Positions 45,410 to 46,671 of a stretch of DNA of 46,671 nucleotides are shown here, piece after piece. The translations under genes and the position numbers were made by a program. The notes below the pieces were generated by a model that saw nothing but the letters and a program-made list of their open reading frames with translations, was not told the origin of the DNA and did no database searches. The stretch is from JAWLBM01 sp041687675 (lineage in GTDB: Bacteria > Pseudomonadota > Alphaproteobacteria > Rhizobiales > Pleomorphomonadaceae), in the NCBI GenBank assembly GCA_041687675.1, contig JAWLBM010000038.1, positions 1 through 46,671 of the forward strand. Reading direction: 5' to 3'. How positions within the stretch are numbered: position 1 is the first letter of the stretch; the number at the start of each line of letters is the position of its first letter.

Positions 45410-45580
45410 TCAGCTTGGCAGGTCGATCCCGGTCACCGTCGCCGGGGCGACGAAGGTCGTCCCGGTCACCGCGGTGCCGTTCTGGGAGAGCGCCTTCGTC
45501 TCCCCGCCCGACCTCGGGCCGGCGTGCGCGGCGGCGGCGATGGCGGTTGCGGCAAGAGCCAGCACAAGAATGCGCGTCAT
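45410..45580 (-). CDS. 56-residue secreted peptide, paralogue A
   Basis: This 56-residue precursor has a signal peptide (1-20, ending AAHA) and a 36-residue mature peptide beginning GPRSGGETKAL. It carries the pentads NGTAV (34-38), TGTTF (39-43) and TGIDL (50-54) and ends LPS. GGAAGGGG stands right before the ATG at 45580. It is a twin of the gene at 45773: the mature parts are identical at 29 of 36 positions, and most differences are conservative (K/R, S/T, V/L, D/E), as expected for a protein under selection. No cysteine and no recognised family. Too short for many gene finders. Confidence 0.75.
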   Translation of the reverse strand: MTRILVLALAATAIAAAAHAGPRSGGETKALSQNGTAVTGTTFVAPATVTGIDLPS

Positions 45581-45772
45581 GGAAAACCCCTTCCGTTCGC
45601 CCGGCCGGGTTGGCGACGGGCGCTCATGGTTGCAGATACCGCCGAGGCCGGAGTCGGCCGCGACGGGAGGTCGGTGGAGGCGTGGTGAACCGCTCAGGGG
45701 GACGGCACCCGGAGTCCGGCCGCCGTCACGCAGCCGGCAGGTCTGCCGCCGCACCCTGTTCAGGCGATGAGA

Positions 45773-45943
45773 TCAGCCCGGCAGTTCGATCCCGGTCAAC
45801 GCCGCGGGGGCGGCGAACGTCGTCCCCGTCACCGCGGTGCCGTTCTGGGTGAGTGCCCTCGTCTCCCCGCCCGACCTCGGGCCGGCGTGCGCGGCGGCGG
45901 CGACAAGGCCGGCAGCAAGTGTGAATGCGATCATGCGAACCAT
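45773..45943 (-). CDS. 56-residue secreted peptide, paralogue B
   Basis: This 56-residue precursor has a signal peptide (1-20, ending AAHA) and a 36-residue mature part with NGTAV, TGTTF and TGIEL, ending LPG. GGAAAGGA precedes the ATG at 45943. It is the first of the four minus-strand genes that end with the ADYC-domain gene. A promoter candidate lies about 190 bases upstream (46133-46160), with a 9-bp palindrome at the predicted start site. It has the same length as paralogue A, with no gap in the alignment. Function unknown. Confidence 0.75.
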   Translation of the reverse strand: MVRMIAFTLAAGLVAAAAHAGPRSGGETRALTQNGTAVTGTTFAAPAALTGIELPG

Positions 45944-46106
45944 GGCATGTCCTTTCCGCTGGGCCCGGTCGGAGCCGGGCGTCGGGTGCATTCACGTCGC
46001 GTCCGGGCGACCGGCGATGCGCCGGCCGCGTAAGGAGCGGAGATCCGGGCGGCCAGAACCCGACTGCGGACGAGGCGTCCTGGGCCGGCGTCTGTCTCCG
46101 TCGCGA

Positions 46107-46127
46107 CATCCCGCAAGCTGCGGGATG
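46107..46127. promoter_or_regulatory. Perfect 9-bp inverted repeat at the predicted start site of paralogue B
   Basis: CATCCCGCA (46107-46115) and TGCGGGATG (46119-46127) are exact complements around a 3-base loop. On the minus strand it covers about +1 to +20 of the predicted transcript: an operator candidate or a 5' protective hairpin. Confidence 0.45.
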
Positions 46128-46132
46128 GGTGA

Positions 46133-46160
46133 ATCTTATGACATTTCTAACCCTGTTCAA
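46133..46160 (-). promoter_or_regulatory. Candidate promoter of the secreted-peptide genes
   Basis: Minus-strand TTGAAC (46160-46155) and TAAGAT (46138-46133) are 16 bases apart in a short AT-rich island. It would drive paralogue B, and perhaps A, with a leader of about 180 bases. Confidence 0.5.
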
Positions 46161-46256
46161 CACACTTATGCGGTGTACCCGGCTCCGAATCCAAGTTATC
46201 GGGGTGGGTGGCCGAGGAGCTTGGGGGGCCTTCCTTCTCCCCCTCGGGCGAGCTTT

Positions 46257-46567
46257 CCTTCTCCCCCTTGGGGGAGAAGGTGCCCCGAAGGGGCGGTTGA
46301 GGGGGAGACCCCCTCCGTCAGGATGATGGGGAGACCTCCTCCGGCCGGGCGAACCCTTTGGCCGCGCGCCCCTCATCCGCCGGCATCCGCCGGCACCTTC
46401 TCCCCGGGAGGGGAGAAGGGGAGCGTACCCCGCCCGCCGCGCCAGTCTTCGGCCGTCGGGCCGCCTCAGTGGCCGGCGAGCATTCCTTCTCCCCCTTGGG
46501 GGCCTTCCTTCTCCCCCTTGGGGGAGAAGGTGCCCCGAAGGGGCGGATGAGAAGGAGACCCCCTCCG
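46257..46567. repeat. Two 61-bp copies of a dispersed intergenic repeat plus fragments
   Basis: 46257-46317 and 46507-46567 are the same 61-bp unit with about three differences. The unit contains the palindrome CTCCCCCTTGGGGGAG and the hairpin TGCCCCGAAGGGGC. Partial copies occur at about 46234-46250, 46389-46424 and 46485-46500. Such units are frequent in intergenic DNA of Hyphomicrobiales. No gene is seen in this stretch. Confidence 0.85.
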
Positions 46568-46611
46568 GCCGGGGGTCGTGTCCCGCCGCGTGGTGTAGCT
46601 CGACGGTAGCG

Positions 46612-46661
46612 AAGCCGCCCGCACGCGCGCCATCCACAGCGCTGTAGCGGGCGGGCGGCTT
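46612..46661. other. Long-loop inverted repeat at the window edge
   Basis: AAGCCGCCCGC (46612-46622) and GCGGGCGGCTT (46651-46661) are exact complements with a 28-base loop. It may belong to the end of a gene outside the window. It is not a tRNA. Confidence 0.4.
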
Positions 46662-46671
46662 TGCGGGGGTG

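Larger units (their letters stand above)
45383..45943 (-). repeat. Direct duplication of the 56-residue gene, 363-bp period
   Basis: The segment of about 45383-45580 matches about 45745-45943 at an offset of about 363 bp, covering the coding region and a few dozen bases past the stop (CCGCCGCACC, then TTG or CTG). The copies have diverged at synonymous and conservative sites, so the event is not recent. Confidence 0.75.

Noticed and set aside
45944..46637. Long minus-strand open frame at the window end
   Set aside because: It consists of translated intergenic repeats and continues antisense or out of frame into known genes.
46588..46661. tRNA-like segment (GTGTAGCTC and GGTAGC)
   Set aside because: No T-arm or anticodon stem can be formed; only a long-loop inverted repeat is present.

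Overview
The window looks like chromosomal DNA from a high-GC alphaproteobacterium, most likely of the Hyphomicrobiales (Rhizobiales). The evidence is the adjacent divK and pleD genes, a DUF3572 gene next to dinB, an EipB-type (DUF1849) periplasmic protein, an RNase E with the acidic S1 insertion and C-terminal GWW motif of this class, and the block coaD, two cyclophilins, queA, tgt. There is no rRNA, CRISPR array, insertion sequence, integrase or prophage. Genus and species cannot be read from the sequence.

Layout. At 0.4-6.5 kb are an alpha/beta hydrolase-OsmC fusion, the cell-wall amidase amiC, and, divergent from it across a 760-bp gap, rne with a long leader. At 6.7-11.9 kb on the minus strand are a dimethylglycine/sarcosine dehydrogenase-like flavoprotein, an iron-type alcohol dehydrogenase and an aldehyde dehydrogenase, possibly a choline/betaine or methylated-amine route. 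At 12.0-16.5 kb are the cell-cycle and c-di-GMP genes divK-pleD, DUF3572, dinB and eipB. At 16.7-22.1 kb is a forward run: RidA, GDPD, a COG3146 acyltransferase, a HIT protein and RNase R. A decayed short-chain dehydrogenase tail (22.13-22.27 kb) precedes a flavin monooxygenase and a CHCC zinc-finger protein. At 23.9-28.7 kb are an alpha/beta hydrolase, a Ser/Thr kinase fused to a universal-stress domain, a metallophosphoesterase and a Kef-type antiporter, followed by tRNA-Glu(TTC).

At 29.0-37.3 kb are a small secreted protein, prmB, a stand-alone glycogen phosphorylase, an aldo/keto reductase, a BKACE enzyme overlapping a GNAT gene, a small hypothetical gene and a DUF4864 protein. At 37.3-41.2 kb on the minus strand is coaD > periplasmic cyclophilin > cytosolic cyclophilin > queA > tgt. 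The tgt product lacks three of the four classical zinc ligands. Two small secreted ORFs and rimO follow.

The least explained part is 43.6-46.2 kb. Four minus-strand genes lie in a row: two 56-residue secreted paralogues made by a 363-bp tandem duplication, a 95-residue secreted protein with eleven M-x-P-N-x pentads, and an ADYC-domain-like exported protein. All four carry short pentads of the form x-G-[T/I/A]-x-[hydrophobic], and the three small ones share a G-I-[D/E]-L-P tail. I propose this as a candidate undescribed secreted-peptide system. The window ends in intergenic palindromic repeats.
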